Positions 9,478 through 20,055 are shown, counted from the first letter of the stretch. The stretch: 64,000 nucleotides of DNA from Bacillus sp. NTK074B (GCF_017303375.1 NZ_JAFKOH010000001.1:248001-312000); one strand, 5' to 3'. Numbers and translations: made by a program. The notes: a model not told the origin generated them from the letters alone.

Positions 9478-10190
9478 TCATTTGTTACCTCGAATTTATA
9501 GCCCACTCCCCAAACGGTCACGATCATTTTTGCTGCCATTTCAGAGACTTTATTCAACTTTTCCCTTAATCGTTTTACATGGGTGTCGACCGTTCTGAGA
9601 TCGCCGAAGAATTCGTAGTGCCACACTTCCTTCAGGAGATGCTCACGATCGAATACTTTATCCGGTGCTTTCGCAAGAAAATATAGAAGCTCATATTCTT
9701 TAGGTGTCAAGTTAACATCCATCCCATCTGCCGTTACACGGTGGGCGTCATTATCAATTGTCAGATGCGGGTAGACAATGAGATCCTTAGCCTTTGTATC
9801 ACTTTGGATAAAGCTGGATTTCGTAGACCTTCGTAATAATGCTTTCACCCTCAGCACCACTTCCCGTGGAGAAAAAGGTTTCACGATATAGTCATCGGTC
9901 CCGACTTCAAACCCTTGTACTCTATTCACTTCCTCCCCCTTGGCAGTAAGCATGATGACAGGGGTTGCCTTACTTTCACGAAGATGCTGACACATTTCGA
10001 TCCCGTCCATGCCAGGCATCATGATATCCAAGAGAATGCAATCGTAATTTTGCTCAAGAGCCATTTCCAACGCCTTTTCTCCATTTTCTGCTTCATCGAT
10101 TTCATAGTTTTCTCTTTCCAGATACATTTTTAACAGTCTGCGGATACGATCTTCATCATCCACAACTAAGATTCGAATGTTTTCGTCCAT
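9474..10190 (-). CDS. resD: response regulator ResD
   Basis: A 238-residue OmpR/PhoB-type regulator. The receiver domain has the acidic pocket VVDDED, phospho-acceptor Asp in LLDIMMPG and conserved Lys in VKPFSPRE. The C-terminal winged helix includes [13 protein letters not shown] and [12 protein letters not shown]. ResD activates cytochrome biogenesis and anaerobic respiration genes in B. subtilis. ATG at 10190 has AAAGGGGG 9 nt upstream; an ATG at 10199 is too close to it. A terminator lies between resC and resD, so resDE probably has its own promoter or depends on readthrough. Confidence 0.96.
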   Translation of the reverse strand: MDENIRILVVDDEDRIRRLLKMYLERENYEIDEAENGEKALEMALEQNYDCILLDIMMPGMDGIEMCQHLRESKATPVIMLTAKGEEVNRVQGFEVGTDDYIVKPFSPREVVLRVKALLRRSTKSSFIQSDTKAKDLIVYPHLTIDNDAHRVTADGMDVNLTPKEYELLYFLAKAPDKVFDREHLLKEVWHYEFFGDLRTVDTHVKRLREKLNKVSEMAAKMIVTVWGVGYKFEVTNE

Positions 10191-10241
10191 GGGTTTCATC
10201 CCCCTTTGTATAATTAACCATATTATCCTATATTTTATATG

Positions 10242-10291
10242 AAAAAAGAAGCTGACTCAAAGAGAATACAATTCTCGTGATCATCAGCTCC
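10242..10291 (-). terminator. terminator between resC and resD
   Basis: On the minus strand GGAGCTGA pairs with TCAGCTTC, with an inner GAGAATTGTATTCTC hairpin, then a run of six T. It would end or attenuate the resABC transcript before resDE. Confidence 0.75.
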
Positions 10292-10310
10292 TTCCGGCGG
10301 TTACGATTGA

Positions 10311-11501
10311 TTAAGCATATGAATGTAATCCCGCAATGATGAGATTAACGGCTACAAGGTTGAATAGAATGATCGCAACTCCCACTACGGCAAGCCATGC
10401 TGACTTTTCACCATGCCATCCTTTTGATAGGCGCAGGTGAAGAAAAGCTGCATAGAATAAAAATGTGATTAAAGCCCATACCTCTTTGGGATCCCATCCC
10501 CAGAAACGGGTCCAGGCAATCTGTGCCCAGATCATTGCAAAGATGAGTCCACCAAGAGTGAAAACAGGAAACCCGATCAATACGGAACGGTAACCAATTT
10601 CGTCCATCAAATCGAGGTTCACATTTTTCACAAGTGGCTGCAACTTAGCAGCAATCCGCTTTCTGAAGATCAAACGCAGAATTAGATACAGCCCTGTTCC
10701 GATTAGAAATGACCAAATGACCGTATTTAACTTCTTGGCATTAATAAGAGCGGGCATTTCAATTATCGGCTTCATTACACCGTCTGTCATGGAATGCCCT
10801 TCATTCGGACCTACAAGGGCAGGAAGGGTGTATTCGGCAACTGCTTCTTCCCCCTGTTGATTTACATATTGAAAGTCAGCTTCGTAATGGGAAAGCGTAA
10901 AAGCCGTTGAAGCGACAACAAACCCCAATACAACAACCAATGAATACATCACGGTTTCAAGCCAGAATGACTGCTTACTCCCCTTTGTATGCTGAACGGA
11001 TTTCAACAAATAGATGAGTCCTGCGACGAAGCTGATGGAAAGAATCGCTTCACCTGCTGATACAGTTGTTACATGTATCTTTAACCAGTCACTTTGAAGT
11101 GCAGGGATGAGTGGGCTGATATCTTTAGGAAACATACTGGCATAAGCGATCACCAACAAGGCGAATGGCAGTGCAATGACACCAAGTATCGTCGTCTTAT
11201 ACATAAAGTACAGAATGATGAATGCCCCGACAAGCATCATTCCGAAAAAGGTTGTAAATTCAAATAAATTACTGACAGGGGCATGTCCAGATGCTCCCCA
11301 TCTTAGAAAGAAGTACCCTAACTGTGAAGCAAATCCCACAAGGGTTAAGACAATCCCGATAAACCCCCATTTCTTCTGGTTTGTTTCCGTTGTATTTTTC
11401 TGACGGATGCTTCCGCCAAAAAACAACGTAGCAATCAAGTACATTATGAAGGATACGTAGAGTAAATTACTGCTCCACTCCGCCATTGCTGTCGTTGACA
11501 T
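10311..11501 (-). CDS. resC: cytochrome c biogenesis protein ResC (CcsA-type)
   Basis: A 396-residue polytopic membrane protein of the CcsA/ResC family. The haem-handling tryptophan-rich motif appears as [11 protein letters not shown] near residue 330, with conserved histidines around it. Together with ResB it forms the system II machinery that exports haem and attaches it to apocytochrome c on the outer face of the membrane. ATG at 11501 has AAGGAGG 7 nt upstream and is preferred to ATG at 11507, which is nearly adjacent to that site. The gene overlaps the end of resB by 35 nt. Confidence 0.95.
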   Translation of the reverse strand: MSTTAMAEWSSNLLYVSFIMYLIATLFFGGSIRQKNTTETNQKKWGFIGIVLTLVGFASQLGYFFLRWGASGHAPVSNLFEFTTFFGMMLVGAFIILYFMYKTTILGVIALPFALLVIAYASMFPKDISPLIPALQSDWLKIHVTTVSAGEAILSISFVAGLIYLLKSVQHTKGSKQSFWLETVMYSLVVVLGFVVASTAFTLSHYEADFQYVNQQGEEAVAEYTLPALVGPNEGHSMTDGVMKPIIEMPALINAKKLNTVIWSFLIGTGLYLILRLIFRKRIAAKLQPLVKNVNLDLMDEIGYRSVLIGFPVFTLGGLIFAMIWAQIAWTRFWGWDPKEVWALITFLFYAAFLHLRLSKGWHGEKSAWLAVVGVAIILFNLVAVNLIIAGLHSYA

Positions 11502-13143
11502 CCTCATTCCTCCTTACTTCATCCTTTTGTTGCTGGTCTTCGGGCTCGTAAATCCCAGTGCCTTCCAACGCAAATCTGATTTCATTTTTTAAACCGTGCC
11601 AGTTTTTATTCGTATGACCGGCTATAATGACTCCATCTCCATCTTCATTACGTCTGATCCAAATTCTTCTATGGTGCCAATAGGCTCCCTGAATGACCCC
11701 AATCATGAAGATCGCTCCCCCGAGAGCCAAAATCCAGAGTGTCAGATCTTTATGCACAGTTAAAGCGGATACATCTCTCGTCTCAACTCCGGCAAATGAC
11801 AGCTTATACTCATTTTCCCCCAGGGGCTCGAGATTTTTTCGGATTCCTACAAAGCTGATTTCACCTTCAGGCTTTTCAGGTGAGAATAATTTAAAGAGGA
11901 AAGCCGGATTATTTGGAAGCGGGGACTTCGTTTGGGGTTCCCCCTGCTCATTGAAACCTGAGAAATCCGGATAATATCCCATTAGTTCTGCTTTATATCC
12001 ATCCTCAAATGTGTAAGCATCCTGAGGATCAAATAAATCGACGGTGAATTTACCGAAAGTTTCTCCCGACTTTTTATTATCCATAGTAAAGGACATGGAT
12101 TTGAACTCATCTAATTTATAGCTTGTCTGATATACGGCAAAATTCCCGAATTTCAGGGGGTGGTTTACCTTGATGGAATCCTCTTGCTCCTTCGTTCGTT
12201 CAGCCTTTTGACCAGGAAGGCGATCACCCGACTCTTTATACAGGACGACATCAGACTGGAAATTCTTAGCGATTGTCCCGTTCTTGTCGATCGCTTCACC
12301 AAACACTTCTTTATCTTTATTCTTGTCATACGTCTCTAGTGTAAAACCCTTGTTTTCTAAGTAATATTCCTGATCCGTACCCGGTACGGCCCTCGTTTCA
12401 CCCTCTCGGATCCATACCGTTTCATCGATATACATCCCTGGAACGAATCGAAGCATACCGCCGAAAAGGAAAATGATAAGTCCTATGTGGTTCACATAAG
12501 GACCCCATCTTGAGAAACGGTTCTTCTCCGCAAGAATATTGCCATCCTCTTCCCAAATCTTATATTTCTTCTGGACCAACCTTTCTTTTATCAGGCTGAC
12601 CGGCTCATCGAATTCTAGCGTATCTGTTTTCCCGTATATTCTTTGACGTTTCAAAAAACCGACATGTCTAGCTACTCGTTGGTTCTTCAAGGCGCGATAG
12701 AGGGGGATTACACGGTCCAAACTACAAATGACCAGTGACACTCCGATTGATGCGATTAAAAGCAAATACCACCATGAACTATATAAGTCATGGAAACCGA
12801 GAGTATAGTATAATTCTCCGAAGAATCCATAGACATCCCCATAGTATTCATCTGCAGGCTGGGCATTTGGAATATACTGTTCCTGTGGTAATATGGTTCC
12901 CACCGCAGAAGCGATAAGTGTGAGAACGATTAACCACACCCCTACTTTTACAGAAGAAAAAAAGTTCCAGATCTTATCTATAATCGATTTATTATACGTT
13001 TGGGAACGTCTTGCACTCCCCTCATAACGCATGTCATGGAGCTTTTCATTCTTTGCTTCTTCCGTTAGAGCACGTCCACAGGATTCACAAAGAACCGTAC
13101 CGTTTGGATTCACATGACCGCATTCACACTTAATCTCTTTCAT
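11467..13143 (-). CDS. resB: cytochrome c biogenesis protein ResB with N-terminal zinc ribbon
   Basis: A 558-residue membrane protein of the ResB (Ccs1) family. It opens with a small zinc-ribbon-like motif ([18 protein letters not shown]), followed by transmembrane helices near residues 68-88, 125-142 and 218-235, a long extracytoplasmic domain, and a last helix at about 475-495. It partners ResC in cytochrome c haem ligation, and the two genes overlap. It follows resA by about 31 nt, so resA-resB-resC form one transcript. Confidence 0.95.
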   Translation of the reverse strand: MKEIKCECGHVNPNGTVLCESCGRALTEEAKNEKLHDMRYEGSARRSQTYNKSIIDKIWNFFSSVKVGVWLIVLTLIASAVGTILPQEQYIPNAQPADEYYGDVYGFFGELYYTLGFHDLYSSWWYLLLIASIGVSLVICSLDRVIPLYRALKNQRVARHVGFLKRQRIYGKTDTLEFDEPVSLIKERLVQKKYKIWEEDGNILAEKNRFSRWGPYVNHIGLIIFLFGGMLRFVPGMYIDETVWIREGETRAVPGTDQEYYLENKGFTLETYDKNKDKEVFGEAIDKNGTIAKNFQSDVVLYKESGDRLPGQKAERTKEQEDSIKVNHPLKFGNFAVYQTSYKLDEFKSMSFTMDNKKSGETFGKFTVDLFDPQDAYTFEDGYKAELMGYYPDFSGFNEQGEPQTKSPLPNNPAFLFKLFSPEKPEGEISFVGIRKNLEPLGENEYKLSFAGVETRDVSALTVHKDLTLWILALGGAIFMIGVIQGAYWHHRRIWIRRNEDGDGVIIAGHTNKNWHGLKNEIRFALEGTGIYEPEDQQQKDEVRRNEDVNDSNGGVEQ

Positions 13144-13174
13144 GTAAAAACTCCTTATATCAAGTTAAACTGCC

Positions 13175-13705
13175 TTACGGCTTGATGCTCTCTAAATCTT
13201 CGATGATATCTTCTTCGGTCATCGTACCGGTGATGATCTTTTCAATTTCCCCTTGAGGGTTAATCAGGAACGTCGTTGGAAGTGGATCGATTCCGTATGT
13301 ATTCTGCACTTCCTCTTCTTTGTCTACTAAAATAGGGAATTTCAGTCCGTGCTTTGAAACGAAACGGTTTATAAGAAAATCGGATTCCCCCACATTCACA
13401 GCCAGTATCTGTACACCCTGCTTTTGATATTTCTTATACTGATTATTCATATAAGGCATTTCCCTTTCACACGGTTTGCACCATGTTCCCCAGAAATTCA
13501 AGAAGACTCCCTGCCCCTTATAATCAGAAAGGCGGTGTGCATTCCCTTCCATATCCGTAAGGACAAAGTCAGGAGCCTTGTCGCCAGCTTTTAACATTCC
13601 TCTTTCGTCCTTCGTAAAGTTTGCATACAACGTATATGCAACTGCAGAAGTCAGCACAATGAGAATAATGGTCCGAATGAGTAATCTGCGCTTTTTCTTA
13701 TTCAT
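13175..13705 (-). CDS. resA: membrane-anchored thiol-disulfide oxidoreductase ResA
   Basis: A 176-residue thioredoxin-fold protein held by an N-terminal transmembrane helix (about residues 8-27). The active site is WCKPCE, with the following cis-proline in DPLPTTF. ResA reduces the CXXCH disulfide of apocytochrome c outside the membrane so haem can be attached by ResB and ResC. It is the first gene of resABC; ResD-type control is expected from B. subtilis, but I did not identify a ResD site with confidence. Confidence 0.96.
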   Translation of the reverse strand: MNKKKRRLLIRTIILIVLTSAVAYTLYANFTKDERGMLKAGDKAPDFVLTDMEGNAHRLSDYKGQGVFLNFWGTWCKPCEREMPYMNNQYKKYQKQGVQILAVNVGESDFLINRFVSKHGLKFPILVDKEEEVQNTYGIDPLPTTFLINPQGEIEKIITGTMTEEDIIEDLESIKP

Positions 13706-13965
13706 TTACGTGTGCCTCCCATAGTGAAATCGTTCTCAAGAAAGGAGAAAATTTTATCTCTCTTTACAGTAGCAAAGGGCCTGAAGTCATAAGATTTCAC
13801 TTATGAGATCAGTCCCTGCCAAAATGTACTGTTTCATATCCTCATAATAAGCAGAGAAATCTCCCCATGACTTTATGGGTAAAATTTCTTTCTCATTATA
13901 TCATTTATCACTTTAACGGTTGTGTAAATTATATGAAGGATATGTGACACTTTCCTTGTCAATTT

Positions 13966-14697
13966 TTATCGAATGCTTCCCGTCTCCGCCAATGTTCTTA
14001 ATTGTTTCACTTCATGCGGTGTCAATTCCCTGCCTTCTCCTGCATTTAATCCATGAAGCGACAGGAATGCGTACCTTTCCCTTTTTAATTTTTGGACAGG
14101 GTATCCCAGGGCTTCGAACATCCGTCGTACCTGACGGTTTCTGCCTTCATGGATTGTGATTTCAACAATCGATTTCCCTTGCTTTTTATCGATGCTCAGA
14201 ACCTTCACTTTGGCAGGAGCAGTCATTCCATCCTCCAGCTTGATCCCTTTTTCGAGTTCACGGATCTTAAATTTAGATGGGATTCCTTTTAATCTTGCCA
14301 CATACGTCTTTTCTATCTCATTGCTTGGGTGCATAAGGGCATTGGCAAAGTCCCCATCATTGGTCAACAGAAGGATTCCGGAGGTTTCATAATCCAGTCT
14401 GCCTACCGGATAGATCCTTTCCTCGATTTCCGGGAAGAAGTCTGTTACAACCTGACGATCTTTATCATCGGTCACAGCGGAGATGACTCCTCTGGGCTTA
14501 TAAAGCATATAATATACTTTGTTTTCTCTTTCAATCTGGATTCCGGTTACTTCCACCCGGTCAGAGTTTGAAACCTTTGTTCCAAGTTCTTTCACTACTT
14601 TTCCGTTGACCTTCACTTTGCCTTCTATTATTAATTGCTCTGCTTTACGTCGGGATGCCACCCCACTATGAGCAATAACCTTTTGTAATCGTTCCAC
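13966..14697 (-). CDS. rluB: 23S rRNA pseudouridine synthase RluB
   Basis: A 243-residue pseudouridine synthase of the RsuA/RluB family. An N-terminal S4 RNA-binding domain (RLQKVIAHSGVASRRKAEQLI) is followed by the catalytic domain with the invariant Asp in GRLDYETSGILLLTNDG and later EGRNRQVRRMF. It isomerises a uridine in helix 89 of 23S rRNA. It lies between spmB and resA as in B. subtilis. The 260-bp gap to resA holds a weak TCATAAG/CTTATGA hairpin (about 13788-13807) and AT-rich promoter-like sequence. Confidence 0.95.
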   Translation of the reverse strand: MERLQKVIAHSGVASRRKAEQLIIEGKVKVNGKVVKELGTKVSNSDRVEVTGIQIERENKVYYMLYKPRGVISAVTDDKDRQVVTDFFPEIEERIYPVGRLDYETSGILLLTNDGDFANALMHPSNEIEKTYVARLKGIPSKFKIRELEKGIKLEDGMTAPAKVKVLSIDKKQGKSIVEITIHEGRNRQVRRMFEALGYPVQKLKRERYAFLSLHGLNAGEGRELTPHEVKQLRTLAETGSIR

Positions 14698-14770
14698 GGT
14701 CTTTCACCTCATTATCAATTTCAATACATTTGTCTTCATGAATTATTACACAATCCAGGGAAAATAGAAA

Positions 14771-14813
14771 GGCATAAAGGAAAATCGACCTTTTCAGTCG
14801 ATGCCTTTATGCC
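14771..14813 (-). terminator. terminator after spmB
   Basis: GGCATAAAGG at 14771-14780 pairs perfectly with CCTTTATGCC at 14804-14813, with an inner ATCGAC/GTCGAT stem. On the minus strand it is followed by TTTCTATTTT. It probably ends the dacB-spmA-spmB transcript ahead of rluB. Confidence 0.65.
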
Positions 14814-14874
14814 TAAATACTTCTATTTTACTATTCTACTTGAATGTTACTGTAAAATAATTGCTCTTACTATG

Positions 14875-14944
14875 CGAGTGGTGGTTGATTTCCGCTGCAG
14901 GTGCTCGCTTCAATCAACTTTCGAAGGGTACGTTTTTCACCACT
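14875..14944. repeat. structured intergenic element with nested inverted repeats
   Basis: AGTGGTG near 14877-14883 is complementary to CACCACT at 14938-14944, and GTTGATT at 14884-14890 is complementary to AATCAAC near 14912-14918. Inside lies a GCTGCAGGTGCTCGCTT block. From memory, similar CGCTGCAGG...CTCGCTT sequences recur in intergenic regions of Bacillaceae, so this may be a partial copy of a dispersed repeat. It sits in the 336-bp gap between rluB and spmB. No coding frame is supported here. Confidence 0.4.
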
Positions 14945-15033
14945 ATTAAAGTAAATGATTACTCCAATACAACTATAGCATTACGAATTCCTTAATTTGT
15001 AAGTTAATTAATGAACATGTAATCATGCATCTT

Positions 15034-15561
15034 TTAGAACATGATGGTGACGATGAAGATGGCTGCGGCGATTCCTACGAGGTCTGCGAGGAGACCTACT
15101 TTTAGTGCGTCGCCCATTTTCCGGATTCCGACTGCTCCAAAATACACGGTTAATACGTATAGTGTGGTATCTGTACTGCCTTGTAAGGTTGAAGCCAGTC
15201 TTCCGATGAAGGAATCCGGACCGTACGTTGCGATCATATCACTCATCATCCCAAGAGCAGCCGTTCCGGAAATGGGTCTGATGATGGCCAGGGGAACGAT
15301 CTCCGGCGGAATTCCGAGTGCAAGCAATGCCGGGCGCATGAGACCAACGAAAAATTCAAGGGCCCCCGACTCACGAAAGATCGTAATGGCCACAAGCATT
15401 CCGATTAGAAAGGGAATGATGGATACCGCTATTTTTATTCCTTCTTTCCCACCATCCACAAACACTTCATACGTAGGTACCTTTTTGATTGTACCGTAGA
15501 TTAATATAAAGCCAATCATGACAGGGATCAGCCATAATGAGATTGTCGTGATCCATTGCAT
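15034..15561 (-). CDS. spmB: spore maturation protein SpmB
   Basis: A 175-residue polytopic membrane protein of the nucleoside recognition (Gate) domain family, with motifs such as VFVDGGKEGIKIAVSIIPFL and IRPISGTAALGMM. SpmB, together with SpmA, is needed for full dehydration of the spore core in B. subtilis; the mechanism is not known. It abuts spmA directly (stop and start adjacent) and belongs to the dacB-spmA-spmB mother-cell operon. Confidence 0.94.
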   Translation of the reverse strand: MQWITTISLWLIPVMIGFILIYGTIKKVPTYEVFVDGGKEGIKIAVSIIPFLIGMLVAITIFRESGALEFFVGLMRPALLALGIPPEIVPLAIIRPISGTAALGMMSDMIATYGPDSFIGRLASTLQGSTDTTLYVLTVYFGAVGIRKMGDALKVGLLADLVGIAAAIFIVTIMF

Positions 15562-16182
15562 CTATTTCACCTCTCGACGGGTACGCCTATAATGGAAATA
15601 ACGGTCAATCAGTATCGCACCAACAGTGGATAAAATCGTAGCAATCAAGGTGGGACCCACAATTTCAGTAGGTGACACAGAATCATATTTCATCCGGATG
15701 GCAATAACCGTGGTCGGAATGATGGTAATGCTTGATGTATTGATTGCGAGGAATGTAATCATCGACCTGCTCGCAAAGTCCCTGCCTCCATTCAATTCTT
15801 TCAATTGCTCCATGGCTTTGATTCCGAGAGGAGTCGCCGCATTTCCCAGTCCAAACATATTAGCCATCATATTCGATAGGATATACCCCATGGCGGGATG
15901 GTTTTCGGGTACTTCGGGGAAAAGTCTCGTCACGAGCGGTCTGAACATCTTTGCCAGTTTATCAAGTAAACCCGCTTCCTGAGCAATTCTCATAATGCCC
16001 AACCAAAATACTAAAACACTGACCAATCCAATACAAAGGGTGACTGCTTCATTCGCCGAAGTGAAAATGGCTTCGTTCACTTCGGACATCTTTCCATTAA
16101 CCACTGCGAATACCAATCCGATGATGGTCATTCCCACCCATATGAAGTTAACCATTGTTGCGAACCCCTGTAAAAGCTTCAA
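15562..16182 (-). CDS. spmA: spore maturation protein SpmA
   Basis: A 206-residue membrane protein with a Gate-type nucleoside recognition domain and about five hydrophobic helices. It contains NMMANMFGLGNAATPLGIKAM, typical of SpmA. It acts with SpmB in spore core dehydration. It overlaps the dacB 3' end by 35 nt, so the two are translationally coupled. Confidence 0.94.
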   Translation of the reverse strand: MKLLQGFATMVNFIWVGMTIIGLVFAVVNGKMSEVNEAIFTSANEAVTLCIGLVSVLVFWLGIMRIAQEAGLLDKLAKMFRPLVTRLFPEVPENHPAMGYILSNMMANMFGLGNAATPLGIKAMEQLKELNGGRDFASRSMITFLAINTSSITIIPTTVIAIRMKYDSVSPTEIVGPTLIATILSTVGAILIDRYFHYRRTRREVK

Positions 16183-17314
16183 ATGAATAAGCCCAGAATT
16201 TCCACCAGCTCTTTTTTTCCTTTTCTTTAACGAATGATTGATAGTAAACAGGAAGAGTATCCACTTCCTTCTCCCCTAGGTATACCACGGCTTTACCGAC
16301 AACATCAGGCACCTGTTGATTCTTAAGCCATTCCTGCTTGGGCTTCAACATTTTGTATTCCACTTTTACCTCTCCCACTTCTTCATCCGTCAATGTAAGC
16401 ACAGACTCCCGTTTTAGGTAAGCATGGCCTTTATATATTTCATCATCCATTTTTTCAATCTTCCCTTTTTCCAGAACGACTCTGTAATCGTATTGTTTAA
16501 ATCCGAATTCAAACATTGCGATGTGATCATTCCAGTCATCAGGCCCATTCAATGTCACGGAAATCAGATTCTCTCCATCTTTGGTGGCCGTAGACACGAG
16601 GGTTCTTTTTGCGAGTTTCGTATATCCCGTTTTCCCGCCGGTACTGAATTTATATAATTCCGTCAGTAATCTATTTTTGTTCTTCCACTTCCGATCCCAC
16701 TTCTCATCGGGGTTGGGTGCTGTATGGACTTTCGTTCCTGAAATTTCTTTATACATATCGTTTTTCATTGAATATCTTGTCAGTACTGCCATATCATACG
16801 CAGTGGAATAGTGATCCTCATGATCGTCAAGGCCATGAGGGTTGGAGAAATGAGTATTCTCCATACCGATTTCATTCGCCTTTTCATTCATCAAATACGT
16901 AAACCCGTCAAGACTCCCTCCAACAAACTCAGCGATGGCAACGGCGGCATCATTCCCCGATCTCAGCATCAGCCCATACACGAGGTCTTCCAGTTTGATC
17001 TTCTCCCCTGCTTTCAAGTAAAGAGAAGAACCTTCCGTTCCTGCAGCATTCTCCGAGACGGTCACTACCTGATCCATCTTTCCGGACTCGACAGCAAGGA
17101 CGGCTGTCATGATCTTCGTGATACTTGCAATCCGGCTCTCCGTATGAGCATCCTTTTCATACAGAACCCTTCCTGTTTCCTGATCCATTAAGATCGCCCT
17201 TTGTGAACTGACAGAAGGTGCTGCCTGAACCTCACCTGAAACAGTAACGAACATAAATGCAAATATAAGGAAATAATATATGTAAAATTTCGCTCGCTTT
17301 CGATTCACGGCCAT
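16148..17314 (-). CDS. dacB: D-alanyl-D-alanine carboxypeptidase DacB (PBP5*)
   Basis: A 388-residue penicillin-binding protein of the S11 family. A signal peptide (about residues 10-31, ending VQAAP) is followed by the active-site motifs SITK (SXXK), SGN and KTG in that order, and a C-terminal extension ending in an aromatic cluster (SWWKFWAYSF). DacB trims cortex peptidoglycan side chains during spore formation and lowers cortex crosslinking. The gene heads dacB-spmA-spmB, and a SigE-type promoter precedes it, fitting mother-cell expression. Confidence 0.95.
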   Translation of the reverse strand: MAVNRKRAKFYIYYFLIFAFMFVTVSGEVQAAPSVSSQRAILMDQETGRVLYEKDAHTESRIASITKIMTAVLAVESGKMDQVVTVSENAAGTEGSSLYLKAGEKIKLEDLVYGLMLRSGNDAAVAIAEFVGGSLDGFTYLMNEKANEIGMENTHFSNPHGLDDHEDHYSTAYDMAVLTRYSMKNDMYKEISGTKVHTAPNPDEKWDRKWKNKNRLLTELYKFSTGGKTGYTKLAKRTLVSTATKDGENLISVTLNGPDDWNDHIAMFEFGFKQYDYRVVLEKGKIEKMDDEIYKGHAYLKRESVLTLTDEEVGEVKVEYKMLKPKQEWLKNQQVPDVVGKAVVYLGEKEVDTLPVYYQSFVKEKEKKSWWKFWAYSFEAFTGVRNNG

Positions 17315-17344
17315 CTACTCCTTTACATCTAACGTGTTTGTACA

Positions 17345-17373
17345 AGTTTATGAGAGGACAAGGAGTAATATGA
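17345..17373 (-). promoter_or_regulatory. putative SigE promoter of dacB
   Basis: On the minus strand TCATATT (17367-17373) is separated by 14 bp from CATAAACT (17345-17352). The -35 matches the SigE pattern fully and the -10 at 6 of 8 positions. dacB is SigE-dependent in B. subtilis. Confidence 0.5.
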
Positions 17374-17449
17374 GTGAAATGTTGAAAGCGGTGGGGCCAC
17401 TTCACATGTAGCCGATACTTAAGGTCATCAAAAAAATTGCGTGAAACAA

Positions 17450-17473
17450 AAAAACACAGCCACGCTGTGTTTT
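17450..17473. terminator. hairpin between scpB and dacB
   Basis: AAACACAGC pairs with GCTGTGTTT across CAC, flanked by an A run on the left and T residues on the right. It lies between the scpAB terminator and the dacB promoter. It could act as a second terminator. Confidence 0.55.
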
Positions 17474-17559
17474 GGCCTTTCATAAACTCGTTCATCTATT
17501 CCCACTCGCCTAACATCAAATGTTTTCAGAAAGTTCTAAATTCACCGCTCAAAATAACA

Positions 17560-17596
17560 GGCAGGACCCTTTATCATTTCGATAAAGGGTCCTGCC
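17560..17596 (-). terminator. terminator of scpAB
   Basis: GGCAGGACCCTTTATC at 17560-17575 pairs perfectly over 16 bp with GATAAAGGGTCCTGCC at 17581-17596. It lies 18 nt past the scpB stop, with a TGTTATTTTG tail on the minus strand. Confidence 0.8.
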
Positions 17597-17613
17597 CATT
17601 CATACAGATATGA

Positions 17614-18210
17614 TTATTCGTTTGATTCCAGGGTCTCCTGAAATTTCTCAAAGAAGAGATCGGCTTCATCCTGGGCGAATTCGTCTTCAATATTTTCCGG
17701 GAGGGGGGGAAGCTCCTCGATGCTTTTCAGACCGAAATAGTCGAGGAATTCCTTGGTTGTCCCAAACAGGTATGCCCGGCCGGTGCCTTCTGCCCTTCCC
17801 ACTTCCTTGACAAGTCCTTTGGACGCAAGGGTCTGGATGGGCCGCTCGGTCTTCACACCTCTTATATGTTCAATTTCTGTCCTTGTGATCGGTTGTTTAT
17901 ACGCAATGATCGCAAGGGTTTCAAGAGCTGCCTGGGAAAGAAAGCTTACATGGGGTGATTCCACCAGCTTCTTCAAGTAATCAGCATTGCTTTTCTTTGT
18001 CACGAGTTGAAATGTTCCTGCTATTTCTACGATATAAATGCCTCTGTCGGCATCGTTCTCATAATCTTGCATTAAGTCTTCAAGGATGCCCATCGCTCTT
18101 TCTTCTTCGATCTCCAGTACTGAACAGACCTGCTTCATTGAAAGACCTTCATCCCCCGCTGCAAAGAGCAGGCTTTCCAGTATCCCTTTCCAATTAATAC
18201 TGTTCAACAA
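17614..18210 (-). CDS. scpB: chromosome segregation and condensation protein ScpB
   Basis: A 198-residue kleisin-interacting protein with two winged-helix domains; family landmarks are [36 protein letters not shown] and EELPPLPEN. ScpB binds the middle of ScpA in the Smc-ScpAB condensin that compacts and segregates the chromosome. I take TTG at 18210 as the start, since GAGGAGG lies 6 nt upstream and the resulting N-terminus matches the family. The start overlaps the end of scpA by 17 nt. Confidence 0.95.
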   Translation of the reverse strand: MLNSINWKGILESLLFAAGDEGLSMKQVCSVLEIEEERAMGILEDLMQDYENDADRGIYIVEIAGTFQLVTKKSNADYLKKLVESPHVSFLSQAALETLAIIAYKQPITRTEIEHIRGVKTERPIQTLASKGLVKEVGRAEGTGRAYLFGTTKEFLDYFGLKSIEELPPLPENIEDEFAQDEADLFFEKFQETLESNE

Positions 18211-18958
18211 GTCCTGCCTCCTCTCCTGCTTCCACAAATATTTCCGTGAAGTTTTTTTCCTGATTGACGATAATCTGCTTCCGCTTCATTAATTCGAGCA
18301 CAGCAAGAAATGTGACGACGAGATGCTCTTTGTTATCAATGGGGAAGAGGCTCGTAAAGGATGTACGTTGTTTAAGGTTCCGCAAATTCTCCAGAATGTC
18401 ATTCATCCTCTTCTCAATGGATATTTCCTGCCTGGTAATTCTTGTTTGCACGGGCCGTTGGAGTTTTTTCCTTCTTAATAATTTATGAAAAGCCCCAAGC
18501 ATATCGTATAATGACACCTGAACCTCTGTGTTCTTTATATCCACCGCGTCACTGAATTCAGAAAGGTCACTGGGAGGCTTCGTATACACTTGGCCCCGTT
18601 CTTCTTCACGATGCTTAAGTTCATTTGCTGCTTCCTTAAATTTACGATACTCGATCAATCGTTCCACCAGTTCATCACGTGGATCTTCTTCTTGAAATTC
18701 AATCTCATCATTCAACATGCCCTCATCATGTTTCGGTAGGAGCATTTTACTCTTGATGGCGAGTAATGTAGCCGCCATTACTAAGTATTCACTTGCAACA
18801 TCCAGTTGCAGATTTTTCATCGTATGTACATATAACATATATTGCTCAGTAATTTGAGCCATAGGAATATCATATATATCAATTTCCAACGAATTAATAA
18901 GATGCAAAAGAAGATCCATAGGACCTTCAAAAGCGTCAATCTTCACATTGTATTCCAC
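18194..18958 (-). CDS. scpA: segregation and condensation protein ScpA (kleisin)
   Basis: A 254-residue kleisin. The N-terminal signature [21 protein letters not shown] and the helical block [20 protein letters not shown] are diagnostic. ScpA bridges the Smc head domains. GTG at 18958 is chosen because GGTGAT lies upstream at suitable spacing and the family N-terminus begins here; an in-frame ATG at 18991 has no ribosome binding site. It forms an operon with scpB. Confidence 0.95.
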   Translation of the reverse strand: MEYNVKIDAFEGPMDLLLHLINSLEIDIYDIPMAQITEQYMLYVHTMKNLQLDVASEYLVMAATLLAIKSKMLLPKHDEGMLNDEIEFQEEDPRDELVERLIEYRKFKEAANELKHREEERGQVYTKPPSDLSEFSDAVDIKNTEVQVSLYDMLGAFHKLLRRKKLQRPVQTRITRQEISIEKRMNDILENLRNLKQRTSFTSLFPIDNKEHLVVTFLAVLELMKRKQIIVNQEKNFTEIFVEAGEEAGLVEQY

Positions 18959-19081
18959 TTTATCACCAAATTTCTCATTACAATCTTTCATGATAGCTAC
19001 TTAATAGTATAGTAGAAAGCCCCCCATTCTCCAATAGAAAGTTTTGCAATTATGAGCCTCCCTGTCGCTTCGACTATGGTT

Positions 19082-19092
19082 TATGCTACAAT
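19082..19092 (+). promoter_or_regulatory. extended -10 element before the DUF309 gene
   Basis: TATGCTACAAT reads as an extended -10 (TGnTACAAT). It lies about 30 nt before the start of the DUF309 gene. No convincing -35 is present. Confidence 0.4.
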
Positions 19093-19123
19093 CTAACTAC
19101 CTTACACCTAATGGAGTGATCTT

Positions 19124-19654
19124 ATGGTTTATCCAAAAGCCTTTATCGATTTCCTAATGTATTTCCACGGAAATCGTGATTATTTTGAGTGTCACGAAAT
19201 ATTGGAAGAACATTGGAAGGAAGTAGATCCCAGGAACAGGACTTCTCATTGGGTGGGATTGATCCAAGTCGCAGTCGGGTTCTACCATTATAGAAGGGGG
19301 AATCTGACGGGAGCGGAACGAACATTCAAGAAGGCAGTCCAGACTATACAACGGAATCAAAAAAAACTGAATGAACTCGGGGTTCATTCCATTAAGCTTC
19401 ACGATATGATTGTTGCTACCATTCACCAAATCAATCTGGATCAACCTTATCACAGCATCGACTTCCCTTTAACCGATGATTCACTCGTTGATGAAGTTAA
19501 AACCCGATGCAAGGATAACGGATACACCTGGTGCTCACCGAGTGACCTGTCCAATACGGGACTCGTTCACCGCCATTCCTACAGAGACCGTTCTGAAGTC
19601 ATACTGGAACGGGAAAATGCCTTGAGAAAAAAAAGAGGCAGACCACCCTTATAG
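19124..19654 (+). CDS. ypuF: DUF309 family protein
   Basis: A 176-residue soluble protein. The DUF309 core is visible early: FLMYFHGNRDYFECHEILEEHW, with a conserved HE pair, then GLIQVAVGFYHYRRGNLTGA. The family is small and helical with no assigned biochemical activity. It sits next to scpA and ribT as ypuF does in B. subtilis. Its last codons form the left arm of a hairpin that terminates the convergent ribT. Confidence 0.85.
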   Translation: MVYPKAFIDFLMYFHGNRDYFECHEILEEHWKEVDPRNRTSHWVGLIQVAVGFYHYRRGNLTGAERTFKKAVQTIQRNQKKLNELGVHSIKLHDMIVATIHQINLDQPYHSIDFPLTDDSLVDEVKTRCKDNGYTWCSPSDLSNTGLVHRHSYRDRSEVILERENALRKKRGRPPL

Positions 19655-19664
19655 GCGGTCTGCC
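19628..19664 (-). terminator. ribT terminator embedded in the 3' end of the DUF309 gene
   Basis: GGCAGACCACC (from 19637) pairs with GGCGGTCTGCC (to 19664) with one mismatch. On the minus strand a run of eight T (19628-19635) follows. It acts on ribT, and its stem encodes the last residues of the opposing gene. Confidence 0.7.
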
Positions 19665-19671
19665 AATTTGA

Positions 19672-20055
<384 letters not shown>

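Noticed and set aside
15041-15499. A 152-codon plus-strand open frame opposite spmB
   Set aside because: It is the antisense shadow of the conserved membrane gene spmB and has no ribosome site or recognisable domain.
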